The notes: generated by a model from the sequence alone, not told the origin. A stretch of DNA of 64,000 bases from Deltaproteobacteria bacterium (GCA_019308985.1 JAFDHB010000002.1:15838-79837), one strand, 5' to 3'; counted from the stretch's first letter, positions 16,906 to 26,597 are shown. Translations and numbers: made by a program.

Positions 16906-18523
16906 AGCGGGGCCATATGCTCTCTTCTATCTTTTGGATGAGAGGGGAAAATGTTTCCGGATTGATAGCCGAAATAGTGATTCCTCCCATCCTCTCGGCG
17001 CAAAGGGAAGCTTCCCTTCCGCCTATCAGATCGCACTTGTTGAGCACCAGGAGGGTCGGGATACGCGCCAGGTCTAATGTTTCCAAGATCCGGTTGACGG
17101 CCTTCACCTGCTCCTCCATACGCGGGCTGCCGGCATCTACCACGTGGAGCAAGAGATCAGCATCCCTGAGCTCCTCCAGGGTGGCTGCAAAGGCATCAAA
17201 TAGGTCCTTTGGAAGGTCCCTGATAAACCCGACAGTGTCAGTGATAATCGCTTCCCTCTCTCGGGGGAATCTCAATCTTCGGCTACTCGGGTCGAGGGTC
17301 TCGAATAAACGGTCCTTGACTCCAACGTTGCTGAAGGTCAGGTTGTTAAGGAGCGTTGATTTGCCCGCATTGGCATAACCCACTATAGATATCACAGGTA
17401 ATCCTTTGGAGTTTCGCAGCTTGCGGCGATCCTCTCTTTGCTCCCTGATCTTCTTCAACTCCCTGTTCAACCGTGCAATACGTTCCCTTACACGCCTCCT
17501 GTTTATCTCCAGCTTTGTCTCCCCTGGGCCTCTACCACCGATCCCACCCGTAAGTCGGGACATGGCCGTGTTCTTGGTTGCAAGTCGGGGGAGAAGGTAT
17601 TTCAACTGGGCGAGTTCCACCTGTATCTTTCCCTCCCTGGTGACCGCCCTCCTGGCAAAGATATCCAGTATGAGTTGGCTGCGGTCGATAATGCGTAAGT
17701 CCGTGCGGTCCGTCAGGGTCCTTACCTGGGCAGGCGTAAGTTCGTTATCAAATATCAGCAGATTCGAGCCTGTCTGAAGGCACCTGAGCACCAGCTCACT
17801 GAGTTTCCCTCTACCGATCAAGAATCCCGGGTTTACCTTCCGCACGTGTTGATATACCATGTCCACTACTTCCAGTTCGTTGGAAAGGGCCAATTCCTTC
17901 AGTTCTTCCAGGGATTCCCTTGCTTTCCAGGGAGAGCCCGTTGTCACGCTGACCAGGACCGTCCTGTCATTCAGCTCTCGCCCCAGGGATTTGGATTCGC
18001 TGGTTTTGGCTAATTCGTCTTCCAAGGACCGTATCAGTTCCTGAAAATCCGATGTCAGTCGGCCTATATCCGGCACCTTCCTTATACCCCATCCCTCTCC
18101 GTGCCGGCCTTCCGGAAGAATGTGGGCATAGGAGATCTGGCCCGGAATCCCCTTGTCGTCTACCTGGATGCAGACCATGAGGTCCAGACCCAGGAGCACC
18201 AGGTCTGTGAGGTCCTCCCTTGTAAGCCCTTCTCCGTTCAAGTGTGTATGGATCACCCTCACCCCTCTGAGCCGACCAGGGCCTTTTCTGTATCTCCCGA
18301 GATCCGGTATCCAGATGCGCCTGTTATCCCCCACTACGACCTGGACGATATCCCCCTTCCGAGTCGCCAAGAGACCCACCTGTCTCCTGATTTCCCTGGA
18401 AATGCTGGATAGTTGCCGTGCTAGCTCATGGGAGATGATCTCGTGAGGCGATATCTTTCGGCGGTAAATATTCTGGAGGCGTTTTAGCTGGCTTGCCTTT
18501 AGTCCGTTTGTCTTGCCGTACAC
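16832..18523 (-). CDS. hflX: ribosome-associated GTPase HflX (long form)
   Basis: About 563 residues, longer than the roughly 430-residue E. coli protein because of an extra N-terminal domain of about 170 residues (GKTNGLKASQLKRLQNIYRR onwards) typical of deltaproteobacterial forms. The core shows the GGRGPGETKLE motif, G1 GYANAGKSTLL, G3 DTVGF and G4 NKCDL. HflX splits stalled ribosomes and is linked to heat stress. The GTG at 18523 lies 29 bases after the dnaB stop and just before the conserved start; the frame runs further upstream into dnaB. The C-terminal about 25 residues are read antisense to the end of apbE. Confidence 0.9.
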   Translation of the reverse strand: MYGKTNGLKASQLKRLQNIYRRKISPHEIISHELARQLSSISREIRRQVGLLATRKGDIVQVVVGDNRRIWIPDLGRYRKGPGRLRGVRVIHTHLNGEGLTREDLTDLVLLGLDLMVCIQVDDKGIPGQISYAHILPEGRHGEGWGIRKVPDIGRLTSDFQELIRSLEDELAKTSESKSLGRELNDRTVLVSVTTGSPWKARESLEELKELALSNELEVVDMVYQHVRKVNPGFLIGRGKLSELVLRCLQTGSNLLIFDNELTPAQVRTLTDRTDLRIIDRSQLILDIFARRAVTREGKIQVELAQLKYLLPRLATKNTAMSRLTGGIGGRGPGETKLEINRRRVRERIARLNRELKKIREQREDRRKLRNSKGLPVISIVGYANAGKSTLLNNLTFSNVGVKDRLFETLDPSSRRLRFPREREAIITDTVGFIRDLPKDLFDAFAATLEELRDADLLLHVVDAGSPRMEEQVKAVNRILETLDLARIPTLLVLNKCDLIGGREASLCAERMGGITISAINPETFSPLIQKIEESIWPRSTSPSISTGYHSWQSPSSRNAGVN

Positions 18524-18551
18524 CTTTTCTATTGTCGAAACCCCTGCGTCC

Positions 18552-19913
18552 CTATGTGTAGTCTTCTTCAGTGTAATTGCGAAAACGGGTATATTCCTTT
18601 TCAAAGTACAATTTGAAATACCCTGTAGGACCGTTACGCTGCTTGGCAAGGATGATCTCCGCCACGTTCCTGTTCTCTTCCGTGCCAGGATGATAGACTT
18701 CATCCCTGTAGATAAAGGCGATCACATCCGCATCTTGCTCTATGGCCCCACTTTCTCTGAGGTCTGAAAGCTGGGGGCGTTTGTTGGGACGGTCTTCCAC
18801 TTTCCTGTTCAACTGGGAGAGGGCCAGAACAGGAACATTGAGATCCTTTGCGAGGGCCTTCAGGGACCTTGATATTTCGGATATCTCGAGTTGCCTGGAC
18901 TCGGCAGACTGCCTTCCCTGAATCAGTTGAAGGTAATCGATGATAACAAGGCACAGCCCCTGTTTCTTCATCAGCCTCCTGCACTTGGCCTTCATCTCCA
19001 GCACACTCAGTCCGGAATTATCATCTATGTATATGGGCAGTTCAGAAAGGGCATTGGCCGACTCCGTCAGTTTCATCCAGTCAGCATCCTTCAGGAAACC
19101 CGTCCTGAGCTTTGTGGCATTAATCCCTGCATGAAACCCCAGCAACCTCATTCCCAGGTGTAGCTTCGACATCTCCAGGGAGAAGATAGCCACTCCCTTC
19201 CTGGTCTTGACAGCGGCATTGTAACCTATGTTCAAGGCAAGGGCGGTCTTTCCCATGCTGGGTCTTCCAGCGATGATAATCAGGTCAGCCGGTTGAAGCC
19301 CCGCAGTGAGTTGGTCGAAGTCATGGAAGCTTGTAGGCACACCGGTAACAAAGCCTTCGTGTTCCGCCACACTCTCGAGTTTCTTGAAGCTCTGCTTTAC
19401 CACTTCATTGAGTGTGGTGAACCCATCTCCCACCTTCTCCTCTGCGATACTGAAAATGGACTGCTCGGCCATATCCAACAGGGATTCCGTCTCGTGCCAG
19501 TCGTGAAAACAGGCGTCCGAGATCATCGAGCATTGATTGATGAGCTTTCTCCTCACTGACAGGTCACGGACAATATTGGCGTGGTATACAACACCCGCCG
19601 ACGTGGCCACGGCATCCGCCAGGGAGGCAAGGTAGTCATTTCCCCCGGCCTTTTCCAAGGAGTTCTTTTTCGAAAGGTGCCGGGAAAGGGTGATGAGATC
19701 AATGGGCTCGTTACTATTATAAAGGTCGATCATCCCTTGGAATATATGGACATGGGGCTCCCTGTAAAAGTCATCGGGTGAGAGGATATCCATCACCTGG
19801 TTTATGGCGTCATTGTTGATTAGGATGCTTGCCAGGACCGCCTGTTCTGCTTCAACATTGTTGGGCGGAACCCTTAGTGACGGAGCCGTTATTTTTTCCT
19901 TTGCTTGAGCCAT
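18552..19913 (-). CDS. dnaB: replicative DNA helicase
   Basis: A 453-residue hexameric replicative helicase. The N-terminal primase-binding domain (about 15-120, NNVEAEQAVLASILI) is followed by the RecA-like core with Walker A GRPSMGKTALAL (about 212-223), FSLEMSK, Walker B LVIIDYLQL and the DLRESGAIEQDADVI segment. Length is normal and no intein is present. It lies between rplI and hflX, a conserved order. Confidence 0.96.
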   Translation of the reverse strand: MAQAKEKITAPSLRVPPNNVEAEQAVLASILINNDAINQVMDILSPDDFYREPHVHIFQGMIDLYNSNEPIDLITLSRHLSKKNSLEKAGGNDYLASLADAVATSAGVVYHANIVRDLSVRRKLINQCSMISDACFHDWHETESLLDMAEQSIFSIAEEKVGDGFTTLNEVVKQSFKKLESVAEHEGFVTGVPTSFHDFDQLTAGLQPADLIIIAGRPSMGKTALALNIGYNAAVKTRKGVAIFSLEMSKLHLGMRLLGFHAGINATKLRTGFLKDADWMKLTESANALSELPIYIDDNSGLSVLEMKAKCRRLMKKQGLCLVIIDYLQLIQGRQSAESRQLEISEISRSLKALAKDLNVPVLALSQLNRKVEDRPNKRPQLSDLRESGAIEQDADVIAFIYRDEVYHPGTEENRNVAEIILAKQRNGPTGYFKLYFEKEYTRFRNYTEEDYT

Positions 19914-19958
19914 TTCCCGTCCACTCCCATTGTCTCTTTCCTCTTTCGTGTTCCCAAC

Positions 19959-20405
19959 CTACTCTTCTCGGACCACCTTCACCTTTATGGAGCCGGTAAC
20001 ACCAGGATAGAGCCTTATGGCTACGTCGTATTCTCCCAGGGATTTTATGGGTTTTTCAAGGACGATCTTCTTCCTGTCGATCGTAATCCCCTGCTTTTCA
20101 AGATGGCTCGCGATGTCCATGCTCGTCACAGATCCGTATAGTTTATCTTCTTCACCCGCTTTCTGGGCGATGGTGAGTGTTACCTCAGCCAGCCTTTCCT
20201 TGACCTTTTCCGCGTCTTCCTTGGCCTTCAGTCTCTTGATTTCTATCTTTTTCTTTTGGGTCTCGAAGAACTTTAGATTCTGCTTGTTGGCCTCAAGGGC
20301 CATGCCCTTCGGTATGAGGTAGTTGCGGGCATAGCCATCCGCAACATTAACGATATCGCCCTCCAGGCCCAATTCGCTCACGTCCTGTCTCAATATAATT
20401 CTCAT
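19959..20405 (-). CDS. rplI: 50S ribosomal protein L9
   Basis: A 148-residue ribosomal protein. The N-terminal RNA-binding domain has GLEGDIVNVADGYARNYLIP (residues about 14-33), then the long connecting helix rich in Lys/Glu (40-80) and a C-terminal domain. Length matches the family. Part of the S6-S18-L9-DnaB cluster. Confidence 0.97.
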   Translation of the reverse strand: MRIILRQDVSELGLEGDIVNVADGYARNYLIPKGMALEANKQNLKFFETQKKKIEIKRLKAKEDAEKVKERLAEVTLTIAQKAGEEDKLYGSVTSMDIASHLEKQGITIDRKKIVLEKPIKSLGEYDVAIRLYPGVTGSIKVKVVREE

Positions 20406-20452
20406 ACAAGTAGAGTCTCCTTTTCCTAATCTTTTGACTTTTTGTGGGTTGG

Positions 20453-21391
20453 TTAACTTTTTTTCTTGGCATGGATCTTCCTAAAATCAATCCACTGGTC
20501 AAAAAGCCCGACCATGGCCAGGCCCACCAGAAAAATCTGCTGCAACAGGAACAATAGGTAGATTCCCATCCTTATCCAGGATGGAACCCGGTACTTGTTC
20601 AGATAAAACAAGACGATGGATAATCCCTGTAGCACGTATACAACCAGGAGAACCAGGAGCACATTAACTCCAATGAACTTTACACTGCTTGCAGGGAAAA
20701 ATAAAGAAAAACCGGCCCCAATGAGTCCCCACACCAAATGCTCAGGGGTACGCCACCTGTCCAGGGAGCCGAAATCAGGGTAGTTTAACTTCCTTAATCT
20801 CAAAAGGGGAATGCCCAGAATCACGTTGATCCATACCAAAAATCCGGCCCCAATGATCATTAATGACGGATAGATCCTTGCAATTATGCCTGCAACCATC
20901 TTTGCGTATTCCTCAAACTGCCTCAGCCTTGCCTCATCCCACCCCGCGGCCTGATAGGCACTCATCGTCCCCTGGAGATTTGTTTGGAAATAATTCCTGA
21001 CCAGTTCAAAGGGACCCATATTCTTTGTCAGTCCCACAGAGACAAGGATCGTGAGTCCGAAGAAGAGCACGACAACGGTTCCCATCATTACGGTAAAGCC
21101 AAATGAATATCCCCTGCGAAAGCACTCGGAAATGAGAAGGCCTATGAGGCCCAATTCAATAGCAAGAAACACGAGTTGAGGAGACCCGGCCAGTACGGTA
21201 GTCAGACTCGTCAAAACTATGGCTAAGAGACCGATCTTCAACCCTTCCTGGGGACCCAGTTTTGTCGAGTAGTAAAGAAACGGCAAGGGGGTCAGCAAGG
21301 CAAAGAAGGGCCCGACAAAGGGGACCAAAGAAGAGACGAACAGGAGGACGAAAGCCACTCCCGCACACCCAAATAAGTCATTTATTTTCAT
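20453..21391 (-). CDS. DUF2232 (YybS-like) membrane protein
   Basis: About 312 residues with eight or so hydrophobic segments and few charged loops, matching the DUF2232 family that often sits between rpsR and rplI. The function is unknown; the shape resembles small-molecule transporter S-components. The start at 21391 puts the first membrane segment near the N-terminus; the frame is open to 21442, which would add 17 residues, and neither start has a clear ribosome-binding site. Confidence 0.75.
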   Translation of the reverse strand: MKINDLFGCAGVAFVLLFVSSLVPFVGPFFALLTPLPFLYYSTKLGPQEGLKIGLLAIVLTSLTTVLAGSPQLVFLAIELGLIGLLISECFRRGYSFGFTVMMGTVVVLFFGLTILVSVGLTKNMGPFELVRNYFQTNLQGTMSAYQAAGWDEARLRQFEEYAKMVAGIIARIYPSLMIIGAGFLVWINVILGIPLLRLRKLNYPDFGSLDRWRTPEHLVWGLIGAGFSLFFPASSVKFIGVNVLLVLLVVYVLQGLSIVLFYLNKYRVPSWIRMGIYLLFLLQQIFLVGLAMVGLFDQWIDFRKIHAKKKS

Positions 21392-21466
21392 GGATTTTAA
21401 GACAGGCCAACCTTGAAAGGTTTTAAAATCCACACAGGACATTCGGCAAAAGGCCCTATCTGCTCG

Positions 21467-21721
21467 TCATTTAAGGACTGAGGTAGTGAATGGCAACAGG
21501 GCTATTTTCCTGGCCCTTTTTATTGCTGTAGTAAGCATCCTTTGGTGCTTGGCACAGTTGCCGGAAATCCTCCTCGGGACGATCTTACCTCTTTCCGTGG
21601 TAAAAGTCCTCAAGGTCTTTGGGTCCTTATAGTCTATCTGCAAGCTGCTGTCAGCACAGAACTTGCAAACTTTTCTCCTGTGATATGTAATCCTTCTTCT
21701 ATTTCTATTGTACGCCATCAC
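21467..21721 (-). CDS. rpsR: 30S ribosomal protein S18
   Basis: An 84-residue basic protein with the S18 core [19 protein letters not shown] and the [15 protein letters not shown] segment. It has a KVCKFC cysteine pair near the N-terminus and a further Cys (NCAKH), the zinc-ribbon-like C+ form of S18. It overlaps the 3' end of rpsF by 17 bases; starting at the second ATG (21718) would hardly change this. Confidence 0.96.
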   Translation of the reverse strand: MMAYNRNRRRITYHRRKVCKFCADSSLQIDYKDPKTLRTFTTERGKIVPRRISGNCAKHQRMLTTAIKRARKIALLPFTTSVLK

Positions 21722-22142
21722 TTACCTCTCCAGTTGCAGAACCACCCTGCTCCGGACTTGCTTCCGCTTTTTCAGATACCCCCTCTTCTCCTCCAGGTTC
21801 TTCTTCTGGAGGTACAGCAGATTCCGCCTCTCTTTTTAACTTGTCCGGGTCCGCCTTATCTGCGAGTTTCACTGTCTGGAATCTGATTACCCTTTCGTCA
21901 ATCTTCATGTCCCTTTCGAGTCGGTCTGTTATGCCGGGTTCGCCACAGTAATTAAGGAGTATGAAGAAGCCCTTATCAAACTTCTTGACCAAATAGGCAA
22001 GGTCTTGCTTACCCCATTCCTCGGTCTTTATGAGAATACCCTTTGACTTTTCTATTAGGTCTGAGTATTTTTCCAGGGTCTCCTTATATTCATCCTCGGC
22101 AAGGGTCGGCTTCAAGATAAAGATGGTTTCATAATGCCTCAT
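21705..22142 (-). CDS. rpsF: 30S ribosomal protein S6
   Basis: A 145-residue S6 protein: [20 protein letters not shown] at the start and [20 protein letters not shown] in the core. The last about 40 residues are an acidic Gly/Pro/Ser tail beyond the conserved fold, a common variable extension. It is the first gene of the rpsF-rpsR-DUF2232-rplI-dnaB-hflX operon. S6 binds S18 on the ribosome, so the overlap with rpsR fits coupled synthesis. Confidence 0.96.
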   Translation of the reverse strand: MRHYETIFILKPTLAEDEYKETLEKYSDLIEKSKGILIKTEEWGKQDLAYLVKKFDKGFFILLNYCGEPGITDRLERDMKIDERVIRFQTVKLADKADPDKLKREAESAVPPEEEPGGEEGVSEKAEASPEQGGSATGEVSDGVQ

Positions 22143-22223
22143 AAAGAAATCTCCTCACGGCCTTTTGATTTGGTCCCACCCTCACGTGGGGGGACAAAGA
22201 GATTGATTACCCTAAAATTTTTA

Positions 22224-22252
22224 TATTTAATATCCCTTGGAATGTTTGTCAA
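22224..22252 (-). promoter_or_regulatory. sigma70-type promoter for the rpsF operon
   Basis: On the minus strand, TTGACA (22247-22252), a 17-base spacer and TAAATA (22224-22229), about 80 bases before rpsF. The same AT-rich stretch read on the plus strand has TTGATT-17-TTTAAT (22203-22231), which could serve the divergent phosphatase gene. Confidence 0.65.
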
Positions 22253-22376
22253 GAAATTTTCAGGTCCCCCAAGGCATTTGGTTTTGTTGGTAGACAAACC
22301 AAGAGTTGACGGTGACTTTAGGAGGTAATTTGTTCATATCTGTGATTGACAACAGGATCCAGAAAGGGCGAAAAAG

Positions 22377-23156
22377 ATGAACTTAGCCAAAGAGATCTCG
22401 ATAGCAAGACAGGCCGCATCGGCTGCTGGAAAAATAATAAAGGGCATGAGTCTTGGTGAAGCCCTTATCACGAAAAAGGGGAAGGCTGAGATAGTAACAG
22501 ATGCTGACCTTGTAGCAGAGAAGGTAATCACTGACCTCATAGGACGACATTTTCCCGGGGACGGCATCATAACCGAGGAAAGTGGAGAATACAATTCCAC
22601 TCAGGAAAGGGTTTGGCTTATAGATCCTTTGGACGGCACAACAAACTTCGCCCGAAGATTCCCGTTTTCCTGCGTTTCCATTGCCTTGGCAATAGGAAAG
22701 GAGCCGGTGGTGGGAGTGGTGTTCAATCCTTTTATGAACGAATTCTTTGAGGCGGCCAAGGGCGGCGGCGCGTTTCTGAACGGCGAAAGGATAAGTGTTT
22801 CCAGGGTGCAAGACCTCCGCGAGTCGTTCTTGGCCACCGGCTTTTCCTATGACGTTCAAGAGAGCCCGGATAGGCCCATTGAGATCTTCAGGAAAATGCT
22901 CCTTCGCTCCCACTCGGTCCGAAGGCCCGGTTCAGCAGCAATAGACATGTGCTACGTTGCATGCGGGATATTTGACGGCTTTTGGGAAGAAGGACTGAAG
23001 CCTTGGGACACGGCTGCCGGCGTTGTTCTAGTGAGGGAGGCCGGGGGAAGACTGACTACCTTTGATGGAGCCCCTTACACACCATATGATAAGACCATAG
23101 TAGCTTCAAACGCGCTGCTCCATGATGCCCTGCTGGAAGTCCTGAACAGTACCTAG
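22377..23156 (+). CDS. suhB: inositol monophosphatase family protein
   Basis: A 259-residue metal-dependent sugar/inositol phosphatase. Metal-site motifs are visible: EESGE (about 65), WLIDPLDGTTNF (about 80-91) and KPWDTAAGVVLVREAGG (about 207-223). Members act on inositol-1-phosphate, fructose-1,6-bisphosphate or 3'-phosphoadenosine compounds, or help rRNA folding as SuhB; sequence alone does not separate these. No operon partner. Confidence 0.88.
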   Translation: MNLAKEISIARQAASAAGKIIKGMSLGEALITKKGKAEIVTDADLVAEKVITDLIGRHFPGDGIITEESGEYNSTQERVWLIDPLDGTTNFARRFPFSCVSIALAIGKEPVVGVVFNPFMNEFFEAAKGGGAFLNGERISVSRVQDLRESFLATGFSYDVQESPDRPIEIFRKMLLRSHSVRRPGSAAIDMCYVACGIFDGFWEEGLKPWDTAAGVVLVREAGGRLTTFDGAPYTPYDKTIVASNALLHDALLEVLNST

Positions 23157-23253
23157 GAGTCTCGAGGACAATCCTACTGTGTCCTTTCGTGGAATCACGT
23201 TTCCCGGAAGAGTAATTTCATGAGAGGGTTATTCCGCAAAAGCCCCTGCTTTT

Positions 23254-24264
23254 TCATCCCTGCTGAAAGGCCTCCGTCGCCTCAGCCATGATCTCCTCCT
23301 CCCTGTGTTGGTATCTGGGTGAAAAATGAAAGGGGACCAGATTCTTGGCACGGGCCCTTCGAGCAATCTCTCCCGCCTCCCTGGCCGTTAGATGATATTT
23401 CTGGAGGGCAATCTCCTTTTCAGCGCTCAAAAAGGCCGCCTCTATGAATAAGTAATCGGCATTTTCGGCAAATGTGACTATTCTGTTCAAGTTCTTCGTG
23501 CTCCCTATGACATCGGTGATATAGGTGATTTTCTGTCCCGGCGATACCCTCGTTATGCGCTCGGCCAAATCTCCGAGAACATAGGTCTTAACCTTTCTTA
23601 TCAAGCCTGATTCTTCCCAGGTTACCGGGAATTGGCTCTTCGGGTCTCTCCCCTCATAAAGGGCCTTCTTCAAGCGGGTCAACCATGGACCCAAGGGCAA
23701 ACCCATCTTCTTTAGCTCTTCCTTAATAATGTTGATGTAGTAGCTTTCCACAAGGGAAAGACCCAGACAGGGGATGCGGTGATCCAGCAGTACGGCTTCG
23801 ACCCGAAAAGAAGGCTCATCCAGCAGGATACCCGTGAAACTCCGGACTGTTTCTTTTTGTTCGGGCAGGAACCGCTTCCGACAAAGGTAGGTCTTTGTGA
23901 AGGTTCGGTCTTCATGCACCTCTGTTATTCTCAAGCTTAACTCAAAGGGATACTCATGGACCAGGTTCCACGTGTAGCCGGCCAGCTTCCCCTCTACCCT
24001 GGCGAAAAAATCAGGAGGCCCGTAGATGTGAAGCTCCTTCTTTCGCCCCAAAAAAATCCTAAGGAGATGATCGAAGCCGATAAAATGATCTATATGGGTG
24101 TGGGTTACAAAGACGTGGGAAATCTTTAAGATATCTCTGGATGACAAGGCATGAAGGTCCCCGAGGTCAAAGAGCAAGGCCCTTTTTTCGAACAGAAACG
24201 GGATGAATAACCCTGGGTCTGAAAAGCGGTCATTGACTAACCTTGGCACAAAGGATGGCCTCAT
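23254..24264 (-). CDS. metallo-beta-lactamase-fold hydrolase, RNase Z-like
   Basis: A 336-residue MBL-fold protein with metal motif THTHIDHF (about residues 54-61), LLDHRIPCLG (about 159), YITDV (about 247), HLTAREAGEIA (about 293) and HFSPRY (about 314). The DHRIPCLG and late HxxPRY-type motifs match RNase Z/ElaC, which trims tRNA 3' ends. The protein is a little longer than ElaC and its first motif is HTHIDH rather than HLHGDH, so a related nuclease or hydrolase remains possible. Confidence 0.78.
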   Translation of the reverse strand: MRPSFVPRLVNDRFSDPGLFIPFLFEKRALLFDLGDLHALSSRDILKISHVFVTHTHIDHFIGFDHLLRIFLGRKKELHIYGPPDFFARVEGKLAGYTWNLVHEYPFELSLRITEVHEDRTFTKTYLCRKRFLPEQKETVRSFTGILLDEPSFRVEAVLLDHRIPCLGLSLVESYYINIIKEELKKMGLPLGPWLTRLKKALYEGRDPKSQFPVTWEESGLIRKVKTYVLGDLAERITRVSPGQKITYITDVIGSTKNLNRIVTFAENADYLFIEAAFLSAEKEIALQKYHLTAREAGEIARRARAKNLVPFHFSPRYQHREEEIMAEATEAFQQG

Positions 24265-24347
24265 TTTCCCCCTGGTGACTGAATCTGACCGTGATCCCCT
24301 TCTTCCTGCCCCGTGTACCGATCATCTGAAGGAATAATTGAAACTTG

Positions 24348-24650
24348 CTATTTTGGTGTCTCAACTGTCCTCTGTCTCGGACCCCTATGGACCTCCTCTA
24401 CCCACGATAGCCATATCCTTTTTCGATTTTGGAACTTGTGAAGCACCCTATCCAGCCTATTGGAGAGCTCGATCTCATATATCTTTCTCCGGGAAAAGGC
24501 CAGTAGATCCCTTTCGAGTGCCTCCCAGTCAGGCATCCGGTTTTCTACTCCCGAGTGATACTTCTGGAAATCGAGATGCATCTTTTCTATTCTTCGATCA
24601 AAGTCAGAGATGGTGTTCAAAAGCTCAAGCTTCTCTTCAGAAATAATCAT
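24348..24650 (-). CDS. small helical protein of unknown function
   Basis: A 100-residue, charged and mainly helical protein with no motif recognised. It starts at an ATG preceded 7 bases upstream by GGAGGAG, which argues that it is real. It lies upstream of the RNase Z-like gene on the same strand, 83 bases away, and may be cotranscribed with it. Confidence 0.6.
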   Translation of the reverse strand: MIISEEKLELLNTISDFDRRIEKMHLDFQKYHSGVENRMPDWEALERDLLAFSRRKIYEIELSNRLDRVLHKFQNRKRIWLSWVEEVHRGPRQRTVETPK

Positions 24651-24773
24651 TAACTACTCCTCCAGACCCATTGCTTATTGATTCCAGCATTTCAAATGGG
24701 GCAAGGCCTTTCAATCCTGTTGAAAATGAGAGAATACAGAGCTCTCTTCTTTCGAGGCAAAGAATGGAGATAC

Positions 24774-24802
24774 TTGACATTATGTCATGAATCGTGAAAG
24801 AT
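24774..24802 (+). promoter_or_regulatory. possible purC promoter with overlapping operator
   Basis: TTGACA (24774-24779) is a perfect -35 box and overlaps the palindrome TGACA-TTA-TGTCA (24775-24787). At 17 bases the -10 match (AAAGAT) is poor. A transcription factor could bind the palindrome and block or help RNA polymerase. Confidence 0.35.
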
Positions 24803-24884
24803 ATCAATCCTTGCAAGGCCTAACATTTCAAGAGAATCGCGTCGCCCAAGCAGCAAAAGGCGGGCCTATGAAAGGAGGATATGA

Positions 24885-25802
24885 ATGCCTGTTGTCAAAG
24901 GGGCCATGCTCAAGTCCGAGCTTCCAGGCCTGAAACTTTTCAAGAGAGGTAAAGTGAGAGATATCTACGATGTAGGCGAACATTATTTGATAGTTGCAAG
25001 CGATAGGATATCGGCCTTTGATGTCATCATGGATGACCCCATACCCGACAAGGGAAAAATCCTCACAAAAATATCTCTTTTCTGGTTTGAGCATCTCAAA
25101 CCCCTTGTGGAGAATCATGTGGTCAGTTCTGATCCATCAGAGTATCCCGAGCCCTGCCCTATTTACAGGGAACAACTCCAGGGGCGCAGTATGCTCGTAA
25201 AGAAGGCAAGGCCATTGCCTGTCGAATGTATAGTAAGAGGGTATATTTCCGGCTCAGGGTGGATCGAGTATAGGGAAAAAGGCAGCATATGTGGTATCAA
25301 GCTCCCGGAGGGATTAAGGGAGTCGGAAAAACTCCCCGAGCCCATATTCACCCCCAGCACCAAGGCCGAGGAGGGCGTACACGACGAAAATATCACCTTT
25401 GAGAAGGCCGTTGATCTGCTGGGGTGGGAGACGGCGGAACGGGTAAGGGCACTCAGCCTGGAGATATATGAACACGGAAGAGAGTTCGCCGCAAAAAGGG
25501 GGATCATCATAGCAGACACCAAGTTTGAGTTCGGCCTTGTAGACGACAGGATCATCTTGATTGATGAGGTCATGACTCCCGACAGTTCCCGCTTCTGGCC
25601 CATGGATTCCTATAGTCCCGGCGGGCCTCAAGTGAGCTTTGATAAGCAGTTCTTGAGGGATTATCTTAATTCACTAGGGTGGCAAAAGACGCCGCCTCCA
25701 CCCAAACTCCCTGAAGACATTATCCAAAAGACCAGGCAGAGATATCTGGAAGCATTGAAGCGGCTTACAGGGAGCACCTTGGAAGATAACACCCAGCCTT
25801 GA
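24885..25802 (+). CDS. purC: phosphoribosylaminoimidazole-succinocarboxamide synthase
   Basis: A 305-residue SAICAR synthase, which condenses CAIR with aspartate in purine synthesis. Visible motifs: [20 protein letters not shown] (about 20-39), [15 protein letters not shown], the [14 protein letters not shown] segment (about 110-123), and [12 protein letters not shown] (about 228-239). Length fits the long bacterial form. AAAGGAGG 6 bases before the ATG supports the start. No other pur gene is near. Confidence 0.96.
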   Translation: MPVVKGAMLKSELPGLKLFKRGKVRDIYDVGEHYLIVASDRISAFDVIMDDPIPDKGKILTKISLFWFEHLKPLVENHVVSSDPSEYPEPCPIYREQLQGRSMLVKKARPLPVECIVRGYISGSGWIEYREKGSICGIKLPEGLRESEKLPEPIFTPSTKAEEGVHDENITFEKAVDLLGWETAERVRALSLEIYEHGREFAAKRGIIIADTKFEFGLVDDRIILIDEVMTPDSSRFWPMDSYSPGGPQVSFDKQFLRDYLNSLGWQKTPPPPKLPEDIIQKTRQRYLEALKRLTGSTLEDNTQP

Positions 25803-25877
25803 TGAACAGGACAAATTCCAAGTTCCAAACCCTGACAAGAGACAATAGTCGCGGATCTGGAATACTGAAGCGGAAAG

Positions 25878-26597
25878 ATGGACTTTATCATCTGTTTCAT
25901 TGACGATTCCGATTTCGAACACGATCTCGTAAGGGACGAGATCGCTCCCAGGGCGGAGGGGATGAAGTTTGTCCAGGCCTATACCTTTGATGAGGCGAGA
26001 AGGCTTTTGGGTAAAAGGATACCTGTGATCTTCCTACTTGACCTGTGGGGACAGGACCCCTCGGTCGGCACTCCCGCCATCCCTCCAATAGTAGACATCG
26101 AGAAACGGGTATCGCGAATCAAGTCCCTCAGGGAGGTGTACAAGGACCTTGATTCATTTGAGGGGGATGGCATCAATGAGTATTTGAGGAGATTGTTCTC
26201 CATTGTTGAAGCCTGGAGAGAAATATTCAGGGAATCCGCCAACCTCGCCGGACAGAACAGGAAGTACGGGCTCGAAAATCTCCGCCAGGCCAGGGAGCAT
26301 TATCCTGGTCTGCCCGCCGTGTTCTACACAAGAAAGAGCATGATAGATGACGCCGTTGAACTCTTCAAGGCCGGAGCGGACGGACTGTTTATCAAACCCA
26401 CTGGTGGGGACGATAGGGAAACCAGGGAACTTACCAGGGAATTTGCGCCTGCACTCATAAGTTCGCTCTCCAGAATAGTTGATCGGAACTTTGATACCAT
26501 CGAAAAGACATCGGACCCTACCTCCCCAGTCGGGGAAAAGGAGCCACAAAACCTCCGGGACCTGATCAAGGCATGGAAAGAGTTCAGAAACAGTTAA
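25878..26597 (+). CDS. receiver-like protein with a large helical insert
   Basis: A 239-residue protein whose two ends resemble a response-regulator receiver domain: acidic pair D9/D10 (CFIDDSDFEHD), putative phospho-acceptor D55 (IFLLDLWGQD), T151 (VFYTRKS) and K173 (GLFIKPTGG). Between D55 and the fourth strand lies about 80 residues of extra helical sequence (about 60-140), where ordinary receivers have about 20. No output domain is recognised, only a charged tail of about 40 residues. It may be a phosphorylation-controlled or a degenerate signalling protein. No histidine kinase is adjacent. Confidence 0.6.
   Translation: MDFIICFIDDSDFEHDLVRDEIAPRAEGMKFVQAYTFDEARRLLGKRIPVIFLLDLWGQDPSVGTPAIPPIVDIEKRVSRIKSLREVYKDLDSFEGDGINEYLRRLFSIVEAWREIFRESANLAGQNRKYGLENLRQAREHYPGLPAVFYTRKSMIDDAVELFKAGADGLFIKPTGGDDRETRELTREFAPALISSLSRIVDRNFDTIEKTSDPTSPVGEKEPQNLRDLIKAWKEFRNS

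Noticed and set aside
18552..19913. Intein in dnaB
   Set aside because: The gene has normal length and continuous motifs.
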